The position numbers and the translations under genes were made by a program. 64,000 bases of DNA from Megascapheus bottae (taxonomy: Eukaryota > Chordata > Mammalia > Rodentia > Geomyidae), in contig JANJXV010000049.1 in assembly GCA_024803745.1 (NCBI GenBank), positions 2,772,501-2,836,500 on the forward strand, written 5' to 3'. The notes below the pieces were generated by a model. It was not told the origin of the DNA. It did not search any database and was given only the letters and a program-made list of their open reading frames with translations. Below, piece after piece: positions 32,241 through 42,501 of the stretch (within the stretch, counting starts at the first letter, position 1; each line of letters opens with the position of its first letter).

Positions 32241-33249
32241 AGGGTTAGGGTACGTGTCAGGGTTAGGGTTAGGGTTCTTGTTAGTGTTAGGGTAAGGATA
32301 AATGTTAGGATTAGGGTTAGGGTTAGGGTAAAGGGTAGAGTTAGCGTTAGGGTTAAGGTTGAGTTTAGGGTTAGGGTTAGAGTAAGGTTTAGGTACAGGG
32401 TTAGGGTTACGGTAAGGGTAAGTGTTAGGGTTAGGTTTAGCGTTAGGGTTAGGTTTAGGGGTTAGGGTTCGAGTTAGAGTTAGGTTTAGGGTTAGGGTTA
32501 GGGTAAGGGTAAGGGTTAGGGTTAGGTTTAGGGTTAGGTTTACGGTTAGAGTTAGGGTTAAGGTTGAAGTTAGGGTTAGGGTTAGGGTTAGAGGAAGGGT
32601 TAGGGTTAGGGTTTGGGTTAGGGTTAGGGTAACGTTTAGGGTTACGTTTAGGGTTAGGTTTAAGGTTGGGGTTAATGTTAGGGTTAGGGTTAGGGTAAAT
32701 GTAAGGGTTAGGGTTAGGGTTAGGGTAAGTTTTAGGGTTAGGGTTAGGGTTAGGGGTTAGGGTTAGGGTTATGGTTAGGGTTAGGGGTTAGCGTTAGGGT
32801 TAGGGTTAGGGTAGGGTTAAGTTTAGGGTAAGGGTTAGGGTTAGGTTTAGGGAAAGGGTAAGGTTTAGGGTTATTGTTAAGATTAGGGTTAAGGTTAGAG
32901 TTAGGGTAATGGTAAGGGTTAGGGATAGGTTTAGGGTTAGGGTAACGGTAAGTATTACGGTTAAGGTTAGGGTTAGGGTAAGGGTAAGGGTTAGGATTAG
33001 GGTTAGGGTTAGGGTAAGTGTTAGGGTTAGGGTTAGGGTTAGGGTAAGGGTAAGGGTTAGGGTTAGGTTTAGGGTTAAGTTTAGGGTTAGGGTTATTGTA
33101 AGGGTTAGGATTACGATTAGGGTTAGGGTTAGGGTTAAGGTTGACGTTAGGGTTAGGGTTAGGGTAAGGGTTAGGGTTAGGGTTAAGGTTGAGGTTAGTG
33201 TTACCCTTAGGGTTAGGGTACAGGTTAGGATTAGGGTAAGTTTTAGGGT
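32241..33249 (+). repeat. TTAGGG background, rich in TTGAGG and long open Val-Arg phase
   Basis: This contains several GTTAAGGTTGAAG and GTTAAGGTTGACG strings (near 32560, 33136 and 33187) and the isolated TTACCC at 33201-33206, a rare run of three C on the + strand. No gene is visible. Confidence 0.75.
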
Positions 33250-34490
33250 TAGGGGTAGGGTTAGTGTTAGTGTTAGGGTAAGTGTAAGGGAAATGTTAGG
33301 GTTAGGGTTAAGGTTGAGGTTAGGGTTTGGGTTAGAGTAAGGTTTAGGGTTAGGGTAAGGGTTAGGGTTAGGGTTGGTGTTTGGGTTAGGGTGAGTGTTA
33401 GGGTTAGGGTTAGGGCTTAGGGTTAGTGTTAGGGTTAGGTTAAGTGTTAAGGTTAGGGCTTAGGGTTAGTGTTAGGGTTAGGCTAAGGGTTAGGTTTAGG
33501 GTTAGGGTTATTGTTAGAATAAGGGTTAGGGTTAGGTTTAGGGTTAGGGTAAGGGAAAGTGTTAGGGTTAGGGTTATTTATAGCGTTACGGTAAGGGTTA
33601 GGGTTAGGGTTATGGTTAGGTTTAGGATTGGGTTTATGGTTAGGGTTAGGGTTAGGGTAAGGGTAACGTTTAGTGTCAAGGTTAGGGTTAGGGTAAGAGT
33701 TAGGGTTAGGTTGAGGGTTAGGGTTAGGGTTAGTGTAAGGGTAAGGGTTCGGGGTAGGGTTAGGGATAAGTGTTAGGATTAGGGTTAGTGTTAGGGTTAG
33801 GTTTAGAATTAGGCTGAGGTTAAGGGTAAGGTTTATGGTTAGGGTTAGGGTTAGGTTTAGGGTTAGGGTTAGGGTAAGGGTTAGGTTTAGGGTTAGGGGT
33901 AGGGTTAGTGTTAGTGTTAGGGTAAGGGTAAGGGGAATGTTAGGGTTAGGGTTAAGGTTGAGGTTAGGGTTAGTGTTAGAGTAAGGTTTAGGGTTAGGGT
34001 AATGGTTAGGGTTAGGGTTGGTGTTTGGGTTAGGGTGAGGGTTAGGGTTAGGGTTAGGGCTTAGGGTTAGTGTTAGGGTTAGGTTAAGGCTTAAGGTTAG
34101 GGCTTAGAGTTAGTGTTAGGGTTCGGCTAAGGGTTAGGTTTAGGGTTAGGGTTATTGTTAGAATAAGGGTTAGGGTTAGGGTTAGGGTTAGGGTAAGGGA
34201 AAGTGTTAGGGTTAGGGTTATTTATAGCGTTACGGTAAGGGTAAGGGTTAGGGTTATGGTTAGGTTTAGGATTGGGTTTAAGGTTAGGGTTAGGGTTAGG
34301 GTAAGGGTAACGTTTAGTGTCAAGGTTAGGGTTAGGGTAAGAGTTAGGGTTAGGTTGAGGGTTAGGGTTAGGGTGAGTGTAAGGGTAAGGGTTCGGGGTA
34401 GGGTTAGGGTTAAGTGTTAGGATTAGGGTTAGTGTTAGGGTTAGGCTTAGAATTAGGCTGAGGTTAAGGGTAAGGTTTAGGGTTAGGGTT
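33250..34490 (+). repeat. 644-bp tandem duplication (33250-33890 and 33891-34490)
   Basis: Paired landmarks are TTGTTAGAATAAGGG (33511 and 34155), GGGTTATTTATAGCGTTACGG (near 33571 and 34215), GTGTCAAGGTTAGGG (near 33674 and 34317), GGTTCGGGGTAGGGTTAGGG (near 33747 and 34390), and GAATTAGGCTGAGGTTAAGG (near 33809 and 34450). The offset stays within 641-644 bases. The copies look about as similar as the closest pairs in the window. Both contain a P-Q module with the same shortened spacing of 65 bases. Confidence 0.92.
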
Positions 34491-34514
34491 AGGGTTAGGT
34501 TTAGGGTTAGGGTT

Positions 34515-34900
34515 AGGGAAAGGGTAAGTGTTAGGGTTAGGGTTATGGTTAAGGTTAGGGTTAGTGTTAGGATTTGGGTTAGGGTTAGGGTTAGGTTTAT
34601 GGTTAGGGTTTGGGTAAGGGTAAGGGTTAGGGTTAGGGTTAGGGTATGTTTAGGGAAAGGGTATGGGTTAGGGTTAGGGTTAGGGTTAGGGTAAGGTTTA
34701 GGGTTAGGGATAGGGTAAGGGTTAGGTTTAGGGTTATGGTTAGAATTAAGTTTAGGGTTAGGGTTAGGGTAAGGGTAAGATTAAGATTTAGGGTTAGGGT
34801 TATGGTTACGGTTAGGGTTAGGGGTTAGGGTTAGTGTTATGTTTAGGGTTAGGGTTAGGGTAAGGATAAGAGTTAGGGTTAGGGTTAGTGTTAGTGTTAC
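34515..34900 (+). repeat. Block K, copy 2
   Basis: This copy follows directly on the 644-bp tandem. It matches 31855-32240 and 35815-36090. Landmarks are GGGTATGTTTAGGGAAAGGG near 34642, GGTTATGGTTAGAATTAAG near 34732 and AAGGATAAGAGTTAGGG near 34861. Confidence 0.83.
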
Positions 34901-35239
34901 GGTTAGGGTAAGTGTTAGGGTTAGGGTTAGGGTTATTGTTAGGTTTAGGGTAAGGGTAAGTGTTAGGGTTAGGGTTAGGGTTAGGGTAAGTGTTAGGGTA
35001 AGGGTTAGGGTTAGGGTTAGGTTTAGGGTTGAGGTTAAGATTAAGATTAGGGTTAGGGTAAGGGTAAGGGTTAGGGTTAGGGTTAGGGTAAGGGTTAGGG
35101 TTAGGGTTGGGGTTAGTGTTAGAGTTAGGGTTAGGGTTAGGGTGAGGGTAAGGGTTAGGGTATGTTTAGGGTTATGGTTAGAGTAAGGGTTAGGTTTAGG
35201 GTTAGGGTTAGGGTTAGGTTAGGGTTAGGATAAGGGTTA

Positions 35240-35700
35240 GGGTTAGGGTTAGGGTAAAGGAAAGTGTTAGGGTTAGGGTTAGGTTTAGCGTTATGGTAAG
35301 GGTAAGGGTTAGGGTTAGGGTTAGGGTTAGGTTTATGATTGGGGTTAAGGTTAGGGTTAGGGTCAGGGAAAGTGTTAGGTTTAGGGTTAGGTTTAGCGTT
35401 AGGGTAACAGTAAGGGTTAGGGTTAGGGTTAGGGTTAGGGTAAGAGTTAGTTTTAGGGTTACGGTTAGGGTAATGGTAAGGGTTAGGTTTCGGGTTAGGG
35501 TTAAGCTTTAGGATTAGGGTTAGTGTTAGGGTTAGGATAGAGTTAGGGTGAGGGTAAGGTTAAGGTTTAGGGTTTAGGTTAGGGTTAGTTTTAGGGTTAG
35601 AGTTAGGGAAAGGGTAAGGGTTAGGGTTAGGGTTAGGGTTAAGGTTAGGGTTAGGGTTAGGGTTTCCGTTAGGGTTAGTGTTAGGTTTAGGGTTACGTTT
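35240..35700 (+). repeat. Block L, copy 1 (partner at 36645-37095)
   Basis: The order of rare strings is P (35260), Q (35331), a second GGGAAAGTG with GGTAACAGTAAGGG, TTAAGCTTTAGGATTAGGG (35501), GGATAGAGTTAGGGTGAGGG, and GGGTTTCCGTTAGGG near 35660. The partner repeats all of these with the AAGCTTT landmark at 36904, an offset of 1401 bases. Confidence 0.9.
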
Positions 35701-35727
35701 GGGTAAGTGTAAGGGTTAAGGTTAGGG

Positions 35728-36090
35728 TAAGGGAAAATGTTAGGGTTATGTTTAGGTTTAGCGTTATGGTAAGGGTAAGGGTTAGGGTTAGGGTTAGGGT
35801 TAGGTTTAGGATTGGGGTTAAGGTTAGGGTTAGGGTATGTTTAGGGAAAGGGTATGGGTTAGGGTTAGGGTTAGGGTTAGGGTAAGGTTTAGGGTTAGGG
35901 TAAGTGTTAGGTTTAGGGTTATGGTTAGAATTAAGTTTAGGGTTAGGGTTAGGGTAAGGGTAAGGTTAAGGTTGAGGGTTTGGGTTATGGTTACGCTTAG
36001 GGTTAGGGGTTAGGGTTAGTGATAGGTTTAGGGTTAGGGTTAGGGTAAGGATAAGAGTTAGTGTTAGGGTTAGGGTTAGTGTTAGGGTTA
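35728..36090 (+). repeat. P-Q segment followed by block K, copy 3
   Basis: Bases 35728-35836 are close to identical to 36662-36770, the front of block L copy 2, including GGGTTATGTTTAGGTTTAGC. At about 35836 the pattern changes to block K (GGGTATGTTTAGGGAAAGGG, GGTTATGGTTAGAATTAAG near 35920). This is another join between two families. Confidence 0.85.
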
Positions 36091-36644
36091 GGGTAAGAGT
36101 TAGGGTTAGGGATAGGTTTAGGGTTGAGGTTAAGATTAAGGTTAGGGTTAGGGTAAGGGTAAGGGTTAGGATTAGAGTAAGCATTAGGGTTAGGGTAAGG
36201 GTTATGTTTAGGGTAAGGGTAAGGGTTAGGGTTAGGGTTAGGGTTAGGGGTTAGGGTTAGGGTAAGGGTAAGTTTTAGGGTTATTGTTAGGGTTAGGGTT
36301 AAGTTTAGGGTTTGGGTTAGGGTTAGGGTTAGGGTTAGGTTAGGGTGACGTTTATGGTTAGGGTAGAGGTTAGGGTTAGGGTAAGGGTTAGGGTTAGGGG
36401 TAGGGTTAGGGTTAGGGTTAGGGTAAGGGTAAGGGGTAGGGTTAGGGTTAGGGTTAAGGTTGAGGTTAGGGTTAGGGTTAGAGTAAGGTTTAGGGTTTGG
36501 GTAAAGTTTAGGTTTAGGGTTGGGGTTAGTGTTACAGTTAGGGTTAGGGTTAGGGTAAGGGTAAGGGTTAGGGTATGTTTAGGGTTATGGTTAGGGTAAG
36601 GGTTAGGGTTAGGGTTAGGGTTAGGTTGGGGTTAGGATAAGGGT

Positions 36645-37095
36645 TAGGGTTAGTGTTAGGGTGAGGGAAAGTGTTAGGGTTATGTTTAGGTTTAGCGTTA
36701 TGGTAAGGGTAAGGGTTAGGGTTAGGGTTAGGGTTAGGTTTAGGATTGGGGTTAAGGTTAGGGTTACGGTCAGGGAAAGTGTTAGGGTGAGGGTTAGGTT
36801 TAGCGTTAGGGTAACGGTAAGGGTTAGGGTTAGGGTTAGGGTAAGAGTTAGGGTTAGGGTTAGGGTTAGGGTAATGGTAAGGGTTAGGTTTATGGTTAGG
36901 GTTAAGCTTTAGGATTAGGGTTAGTGTTAGGGTTAGGTTAGAGTTAGGGTGAGGGTAAGGTTAAGGTTTAGGGTTTGGGTTAGGGTTAGGTTTAGGTTTA
37001 GGGTTAGGGAAAGGGTAAGGTTTAGGGTTAGGGTTAGGGTTAAGGTTAGTTAGGGTTAGGGTTTCGGTTAGGGTTAGTGTTAGGTTTAGGGTTAG
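36645..37095 (+). repeat. Block L, copy 2
   Basis: P is at 36667, Q at 36738 and a second P at 36775. GGTAACGGTAAGGG lies near 36811, TTAAGCTTTAGGATTAGGG at 36902 and GGGTTTCGGTTAGGG near 37060. It matches 35240-35700. Confidence 0.9.
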
Positions 37096-39244
37096 GGTTA
37101 GGGTTAGGGTTAGGGTAAGGGTTAGGGTTAGAGGTTAGAGTTAGTGTTAGGGTTAGGTTAAGGGTTAGGGTTAGGGTTATTATAAGTTTTAGGGTTAGGT
37201 TAGGTTAAGGTTTAGGATTAGGGTTATGGTTAGGGTAAGTATTAGGGTTGGGTTAGGGGTTAGGGTTAGGGTAAGGGTTAGTGTTAGGGTTAGGGTTCAG
37301 GTAAGGTTAGGGTTAGGGTTATGTTAGGGTTAGGGTTAGGGTTAGGGTTAGGGTAAGGATAAGGGTTAGCGTTAGCGTTAGGGTTAGGGGAAGGGTAAGG
37401 GTTAGTGTTAGGGTTAGGGTTAGGGTTACGGTAAGGGTAAGGGTTAGGGTTAGGTTTAGGGATAGGGGTTACGGTTAGAGTTAGGTTTAGGGTTAGGGTT
37501 AGGGTAAGGGTCAGGGATAGGTTTAGGGATAGGGTTAGGGTTAGGCTTAGGGTTAGGGTTAGGGTTAGGGTTAGGGTAAGGATTAGGGTTAGATTTAGGG
37601 TTAGGGTTGAGGTTAGGGTTAGGGTTTGCGTAAGGGTAAGGTTTAGGTTAGGGTTAGGGTTAGGGTAAGGGTTAGGTTTAGGGTTAGGGTAAGGGTAAGG
37701 GTTAGGTTTAGGGTTAGGGTTAAGTTTAGGGTTGGGGTTTAGGTTTGGGTTAGGGTTAGGGTAAGGTTTGGGGTTATGGTTAGGGTTGGGGTTAGGATAA
37801 GGGTAAGTGTTAGGTATAGGGTTAGGGTTAAGATAAGGGTAAGGGCTGGGGAGAGGGTTAGGGTTAGGGGTTAGGGTTAGGGTTAGGGGTTAGGGTTAGG
37901 GTTAGGGTAAGTGGTAGTGTTAGGGGTTAGGGTTAGTGTTAGGGTTAGCCTTAGGATAAGGGTTAGGGTTAGGGTTAGGGTTAGGATAAGGGTAAGTATT
38001 AGTGTTATGGTTAGGGTTAGGGTTAGGTTAAGGTTTAGGTTAGGGTTAGGTTTAGAGTTGGGGTTAAGTTTAGGGTTAGGGTAAGGGTTAGGGTTAGGTT
38101 TAGGGATAGAGTTACGGTTAGGGTTAGGGTTAGGTTAGGGTTAGGTTAGGGTAAGGGTAAGGGTTAGTGTTAGGGTTAGGGTTAGGTTAGGGTAACGGTA
38201 AGGGTTAGTGTTAGGGTTAGGGTTAAGGTTAGGGTAAGGGTAAGGGTTAGGTTTAGGATTAGGGTTAGGGTTAGGGTAAGGGTAAGGGTTAGGTTTAGGG
38301 TTTGGGTTAGGGTTAGGGTAAGGGTAAGGGTTAGGGTTAGGGTTAGGTTAGGGTTAGGGTTAGGGTAAGGGTAAGGGTTAGTGTTAGGGTTAGGGTTAAG
38401 GTTAGGGTAAGGGTAAGGGTTAGGGTTAGGATTAGGGTTAGGGTTAGGGTAAGGGTTAGGGTTAGGGTTAGGTTTAGGGTTACGGTTAGGGTAAGGGTAA
38501 GTGTTAGGTTTAGGGTTAGTTTTAGTGTTGGGGTTAATGTTAGGGTTAGGGTAAGGGTTAGGGTTAGGGTTAGGGTAAGGGTAAGTGTTAGGGTTAGGGT
38601 TAGGTTTAATGTTGGGGTTAATGTTAGGGTTAGGGTTAGGGTTAGGTTAAGGGTTAGGGTTAGGGTTAGGGTTATTATAAGGGTTAGTGTTAGGTTAGGT
38701 TAAGGGGTAGGGTAAGGGTTATGGTTAGGGTAAGTATTAGGGTTAGGGGTTAGGGGTTAGGTTTAGGGTTAGGGTAAGGGTTATTGTTAGAGTTAGGTTT
38801 AGGATTAGAGTAAGGGATAGGCTTAGAGTTAGGGTTAGGTTTAGGGTTGGGTTTAAGGTTAGAGGTAGGGTTAGGGGAAGGGGAAGGGTTAGTGTTAGGG
38901 TTAGGGTTAGGGTTAGGGTAAGGGTTAAGGTTAGGTTTAGGGATAGGGGTTATGGTTAGAGTTAGGTTTAGGTTTAGGGTTAGGGTAAGGGTCAGAGATA
39001 GGGTTAGGGATAGGGTTAGGGTTAGGCTTAGGGTTAGGGTTAGGGTTAGGGTTAGGATAAGGGTTAGGGTTTGGGTTAGAGTTAGGGTAAAGGTAAGGGT
39101 TAGGGTTAGTGTTAGGGTTAGGGGTTACGGTTAGGGTTAGTGTTAGGGTTAGTGTTAAGGTAATGGTTAGGATAAGGGTAAATGTTAGGGTTAGCGTTCG
39201 TGTTAGGGTTAGGTTAAGGGTTAGAGTTAGGGTTAGGGTTAGGG
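37096..39244 (+). repeat. Background with two V-W-T supermodules, rich in TTAGGGG
   Basis: V (GTTATTATAAG) is at 37177 and 38671, W (GTAAGTATTAGGG) at 37235 and 38730, and T (GGGGTTACGG or GGGGTTATGG) at 37465 and 38946. The third copy of this series is at 63112, 63171 and 63421. Many TTAGGGG and TTAGG length variants keep every reading phase short between about 36900 and 38950. No gene is visible. Confidence 0.8.
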
Positions 39245-40290
39245 TTAGAATAAGGGTTAGTGTTTGGGTGAGAGTTAGGGTAAAGGTCAGGGTTAGGGTT
39301 AGGTTTAGGGTTAGGGGTTACGGTTAGGGTTAGTTTTAGGGTTAGGATTAGGGTAAGGGTAAGGGATAGGGTTAGGTTTAGGGTTAGGTTTAGGGTTAGG
39401 GTTAGGGATAGGGTTAGGGTTAGGATAAGGGTTAGGGTTAGGGTTAGGGTAAGGATAAGGGTTAGGTGAGGATTAGGGTTAGGGTTAGGGTACGGGTTAG
39501 ATTTAGGGTTAGGATTAGGGTTAGGGTTAGGGAAAGGATAAGGGTTAGGGTTAAGGTTAGGTTTAGGGTTAGGGTGAGGGTTAAGGTGAGGGTTAGTTGG
39601 GTAAGAGTCATGGTTAGGGTTAGGTTTTGGGTTAGGGTAAGGGTAAGGGTAAGGTTAGGGTTAGGGTTTGGTTTACTGTTAGGGTTAGGGTTAGGGTTAG
39701 GCTAAGGGAAAAGGTTAGAATTAGGATTAGGGTTAGGGTTAGGGTTAGAATAAGGGTTAGTGTTTGGGTTAGAGTTAGGGTAAAGGTCAGGGTTAGGGTT
39801 AGGTTTAGGGTTAGGGGTTACGGTTAGGGTTAGTTTTAGGGTTAGGATTAGGGTAAGGGTAAGGGATAGGGTTAGGTTTAGGGTTAGGTTTAGGGTTAGG
39901 GTTAGGGATAGGGTTAGGGTTAGGGTTAGGATAACGGTTAGGGTTAGGGTTAGGGTAAGGATAAGGGTTAGGTGAGGGTTAGGGTTAGAGTTAGGGTACG
40001 GGTTAGATTTAGGGTTAGGATTAGGGTTAGGGTTAGGGAAAGTATAAGGGTTAGGGTTAAGGTTAGGTTTAGGGTTAGGGTGAGGGTTAAGGTGAGGGTT
40101 AGTTGGATAAGAGTCATGGTTAGGGTTAGGTTTTGGGTTTGGGTAAGGGTAAGGGTAAGGTTAGGGTTAGGGTTAGGGTTAGGTTTACGGTTAGGGTTAG
40201 GGTAAGGGTAAGGGTTAGGGTTAAGGTTAGGGTTAGGGTTAGGTTTAGGGTTAGTGTTAGGGTTAGGCTAAGGGAAAAGGCTAGAATTAG
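39245..40290 (+). repeat. Approximately 500-bp tandem duplication (39245-39725 and 39745-40290)
   Basis: TTAGAATAAGGGTTAGTGTT is at 39245 and 39745, an offset of exactly 500 bases. GAGTCATGG is at 39605 and 40111 (506 bases) and GCTAAGGGAAAAGG at 39701 and 40267 (about 566 bases). The copies thus differ by a few hexamers near the start and a larger gain near the end. Between those points the two are close to identical, each with a T-U module (39314/39363 and 39814/39863). Confidence 0.93.
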
Positions 40291-41599
40291 GATTAGGGTT
40301 AGGGTTAGGGTTATGGTTAGGGTAAGGGTTAGGTTTAGGGTTAGCGTAAGGTTAAGGGTTAGGGTTAGGGTTAGGGTTAGGGTAAGTGTAAGGGTTAGGG
40401 TTAGGGTTAGGGTTAGGTTTAGGTTTAGGGTTAATTTTAGGGTTAGGGTTAGGGGTAGGTCAATTGTAAGGGTTAGTATTAGGATTAGGTTTAGGGTTAA
40501 GTTAAGGGTTAGAGATAGGGTTAGGGTTAAGGTTAGGTTTAGGGTCAGGTTTAGGGTTAAGGTAAGGGTAAGGGTTAGGGTTATTGTTAGATTTAGGGTT
40601 ACGGTTAGGGTAAGGGTTAGGGTTAGGTTTAGGGATAGGGGTTACGGTTAGAGTTAGGTTTAGGGTTAGGGTTAGGCTAAGGGTAATTGTTAGGGTTAGG
40701 GTTAGGATTAGGTTTAGGGTAAGGGTAAGGATTAGGGTTAGGGTTAGGGTTAGGATAAGTGTTTGTGTTAGGGTTAGCGTTAGGGTAGGGGTTAGGGAAA
40801 GGGTAAGTGTTAGGGTTAGGGTTAGGATAAGGGTAAGGGTTAGTGTTAGGGTTAGGGTTAGCGGTTAGGGTTAGGGTTAGGGTTAGGGGTTAGGGTTAGG
40901 GTTAGGGTATTGTTGGGTTTAGGTAAGGGTTAGGGTTAGGGTGAAGTTTACGGTTAGGGTAAGGGTAAGGATTCGGGTTAGGGTTAGGTTTATGGTTAGG
41001 GTAAGTGTAAGGGTAAGGGTTAGTGTTAGGGTTAGGGTTAGGGTAAGGATTAGGGTTAGGGTTAGGGTTGTGGTTAGGATAAGGGTAAGTGTTAGGGTTA
41101 GGGTTAGGGTTAGGATAAGGGTTAGGGTTAGGGTTAGTGTTAGGGTTATGGGTTAGGGTTAGGGGTTAGGGTTAGGACTAGGGATAGTGTTATGGTTATG
41201 TTTAGATTTAGGGTTAGGGTTAGGGTTAGGGTTAAGATAAGGGTTAGGGTTAGGGTTAGGTTTAGGGTTAGGGTATGGTAAGGGTTAGGGTTAGGGTTAG
41301 GATTAGGGTTAGGGTTAGGGTAAGGGTTAGGGTTAGGGTTAGCGTTCGGGTAGGGGATAGGAAAAGGGTGTTAGGGTTAGGGTTAGGGTTAGGATAAAGG
41401 TAAGGGTTAGTGTTTGGGTTAGGCTTAGCGGTTAGGGTTAGGCTTAGGGTTAGGGTTAGGGGTTAGGGTTAGGGTTAGGGTAGGGTTAGTTTTAGGTATG
41501 GGTTAGGGTTAGGGTTAGGGTTAGGGTTAGGGTTACAGTTAGGGTTAGGGTGAGGGTTGGGGTTAGGATTAGGGTAAGGGTAAGGGTTAGGGTTAGCAT
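40291..41599 (+). repeat. TTAGGG background with G-family and 46-kb-family remnants
   Basis: Bases 40400-40520 match the TAAATTGTAAGGG part of block G (here GTCAATTGTAAGGG followed by TAGTATTAGGATTAGG). Bases 40785-41170 share with 44200-44290 and 46155-46560 a series of GGTTAGGGAAAGGGTAAGTG, GTTAGCGGTTAGGG and a TTGGGTTTAGGTAAGGG string, then GGGTGAAGTTTA. No gene is visible. Confidence 0.78.
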
Positions 41600-42360
41600 T
41601 AGTGTTAGGGAAAGGTTTAGGGGTTAGGGTTAGGGTTAGGTTTAGGGTTAGGGTTATGGTTATGGTAAGAATAAGTGTTAGGTTTAGGGTTATTTTTAGG
41701 GTTAGGGTTAGGGCAATGGTAAGTGTTAGGGTTAGGGTTAGGGTTAGGTTTAGGTTTAAGGTTGAGGTTAGGGTTAGGGTTAGGGTTTGGGTAAGGGTTA
41801 GGGTTAGGGTTAGGGTAAAGGTTAGGGTTAGGGTTATGGTTAGGCTAAGTGAAAGGGATAGAGTTAGGGTTAGGGTAAAGGTTGAGGTTAGGTTTAGTGT
41901 TAGAGTAAGGGTTAGGTTTAGGTTTAGGGTACGAGTTAGGATTAGGGTTAGGTTTAGGGTAATGGTAAGTGTTAGGGTTAGGGTTAGGGTTAGGGTTAGG
42001 TTAAGGTTTAGGTTTAGGGTTAGGATTAAGTATAAGTTTGGGGTTAAGGTTAGGTTTAGGGTTACGGTAAGTGTAAGGTTTAGGGTTAGGGTTAGAGTTA
42101 GAGTAAGTGTTAGGGTTAGGGTTAGGGTTAGGGTTAGAGTAAGGGTTCGGGTTAGGGTAAGTTTAGTGTTGGGGTTAATTTCAGGGTTAGAGTAAGGGTT
42201 TTGGTTAGTGTTAGGGTTAGGTTTAGGGTTAGGATTAGGGTTATGGTTAGGGTTAGGATTATGGTTAGGGTAAGGGTATGTGTTAGTGTTAGGGTTAGGG
42301 TTAGGGTTAGCGTTAGGTTAAGGGTAAGGGTTAGGGTTAAGGTTAGGGTTAAGGTTAGGT
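41600..42360 (+). repeat. S-R-M superunit, copy 1
   Basis: S (GTTATTTTTAGGG) is at 41689, R (GTTTAAGGTTGAGGTTAGGG) at 41754, a GGTTTAGGATTAAG-type M0 near 42028, M1 (GTTTAGTGTTGGGGTTAATT) at 42161, M2 (GGGTATGTGTTAG) at 42274 and GTTAGCGTTAGGTTAAGG at 42307. S to M2 is 585 bases. The same order is found at 44500-45320, 46700-47420 and 57490-58230. Confidence 0.88.
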
Positions 42361-42501
42361 TTAGGGAAAGGGTAAGGTTTAGGGTTAGGATTAGGTTTAG
42401 GATTGGGGTTAAGGTTAGGGTTAGGGTTTGGTTTAGGGAAAGGGTAAGGTTTAGGGTTAGGATTAGGTTTAGGATTGGGGTTAAGGTTAGGGTTAGGGTT
42501 A
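42358..42501 (+). repeat. Nearly perfect 72-bp tandem doublet
   Basis: The unit starting at 42358 (GGTTTAGGGAAAGGGTAAGG, then a GGATTAGG string and GGATTGGGGTTAAGG) is repeated from 42430. The first 70 bases are identical, and the copies differ only at the very end of the unit. The length is twelve hexamers. Confidence 0.93.

Noticed and set aside
35503..35509. AAGCTTT strings (35503 and 36904) as unique markers of foreign DNA
   Set aside because: Both lie at the same place in the two copies of block L, so they are one inherited variant and not inserted sequence.
37177..37188. TATA-like TTATTATAAG strings (also 38671 and 63112) as promoters
   Set aside because: They are parts of a copied repeat module with no gene downstream. 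The composition follows from two T-to-A changes in TTAGGG neighbours.
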